Of a stretch of 64,000 nucleotides of DNA, positions 63,942 to 64,000 are shown piece by piece; within the stretch, counting starts at the first letter, position 1; every line of letters starts with the position of its first letter. The notes under the pieces are model-generated. The model was given only the letters and a program-made list of their open reading frames with translations. It did no database searches and was not told the DNA's origin. Source of the stretch: an uncultured Prevotellaceae bacterium (GTDB lineage: Bacteria; Bacteroidota; Bacteroidia; Bacteroidales; Bacteroidaceae); NCBI GenBank assembly GCA_902776475.1, contig CACYQD010000001.1, forward strand, positions 1-64,000, given 5' to 3'. The position numbers and the translations under genes are program-made.

Positions 63942-64000
63942 ATATTTTTCAAAAAAAAACAAGAAAAAAGACAAAAAAAACATATATGTGCACAAAAAAA

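Overview
The window is a piece of a Bacteroidales chromosome, most likely Prevotella or a close relative (Segatella/Hallella type). The grounds are a SusC-type receptor next to a hybrid two-component regulator, many starts preceded by the Bacteroidetes -7 box TAnnTTTG, a BspA-type leucine-rich-repeat surface protein, secreted proteins ending in the short tail G-[IV]-Y-I-[LV]-N-G-K-K-V, GH97 and GH115 enzymes, and a serine recombinase of the Mpi type. No rRNA, tRNA or CRISPR array was seen.

Layout. (1) 1-9.9 kb: the edge of a polysaccharide-utilisation locus, probably for glucuronoxylan: SusC (cut by the window edge), a hybrid histidine kinase/AraC regulator and a GH115 alpha-glucuronidase, all on the minus strand. 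(2) 10.1-12.3 kb: two unrecognised membrane proteins on the plus strand. (3) 12.6-19.2 kb: a five-gene minus-strand operon of phage-structural character (capsid-like, two small proteins, a 1220-residue fibre, one unknown) driven by a host-type promoter. (4) 19.4-28.8 kb: secreted cohesin-like/dockerin-like proteins and a 1983-residue BspA-like protein. (5) 29.1-36.6 kb: housekeeping genes: two deoxynucleoside kinases, an EamA permease, a copper-type P-ATPase that lacks most of its nucleotide-binding domain, SerB, a DUF4236 protein and a rhomboid-like protein. (6) 37-40.4 kb: a low-complexity protein and a three-gene DUF3791/DUF3990 (ADP-ribosyltransferase-like) cassette between two ~407-bp direct repeats. 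(7) 40.5-44.7 kb: a GH2 enzyme and an AAA/PD-(D/E)XK protein. (8) 44.7-50.3 kb: an AT-rich island with four paralogous proteins sharing an ungapped 25-residue leader ending in Cys, a Mpi-type recombinase in their middle, then a decayed AAA ATPase. (9) 50.4-52.6 kb: a complete phage terminase large subunit with a host-type promoter and no prophage around it. (10) 52.7-63.9 kb: ClpB, a DUF3298-like lipid/envelope protein, a small HExxH membrane protein, an OPT transporter, a GH97/SBF-transporter/SGNH-hydrolase operon and NagB.

At least three intergenic repeat families are scattered through the window: a MITE-like element with CCCTCACC/GGTGAGGG ends and a variable number of internal CTCCC..GGGAGAGGG units (seven clusters), a perfect or near-perfect GAGACGCCACAATGTGG-type palindrome (eight copies), and a short element with GTATC/GATAC ends (four copies). 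The most unusual content is the leader-peptide family with its recombinase, the split phage capsid and terminase loci, and the DUF3990 cassette. All functional statements rest on motif recognition by eye; no database search was run.
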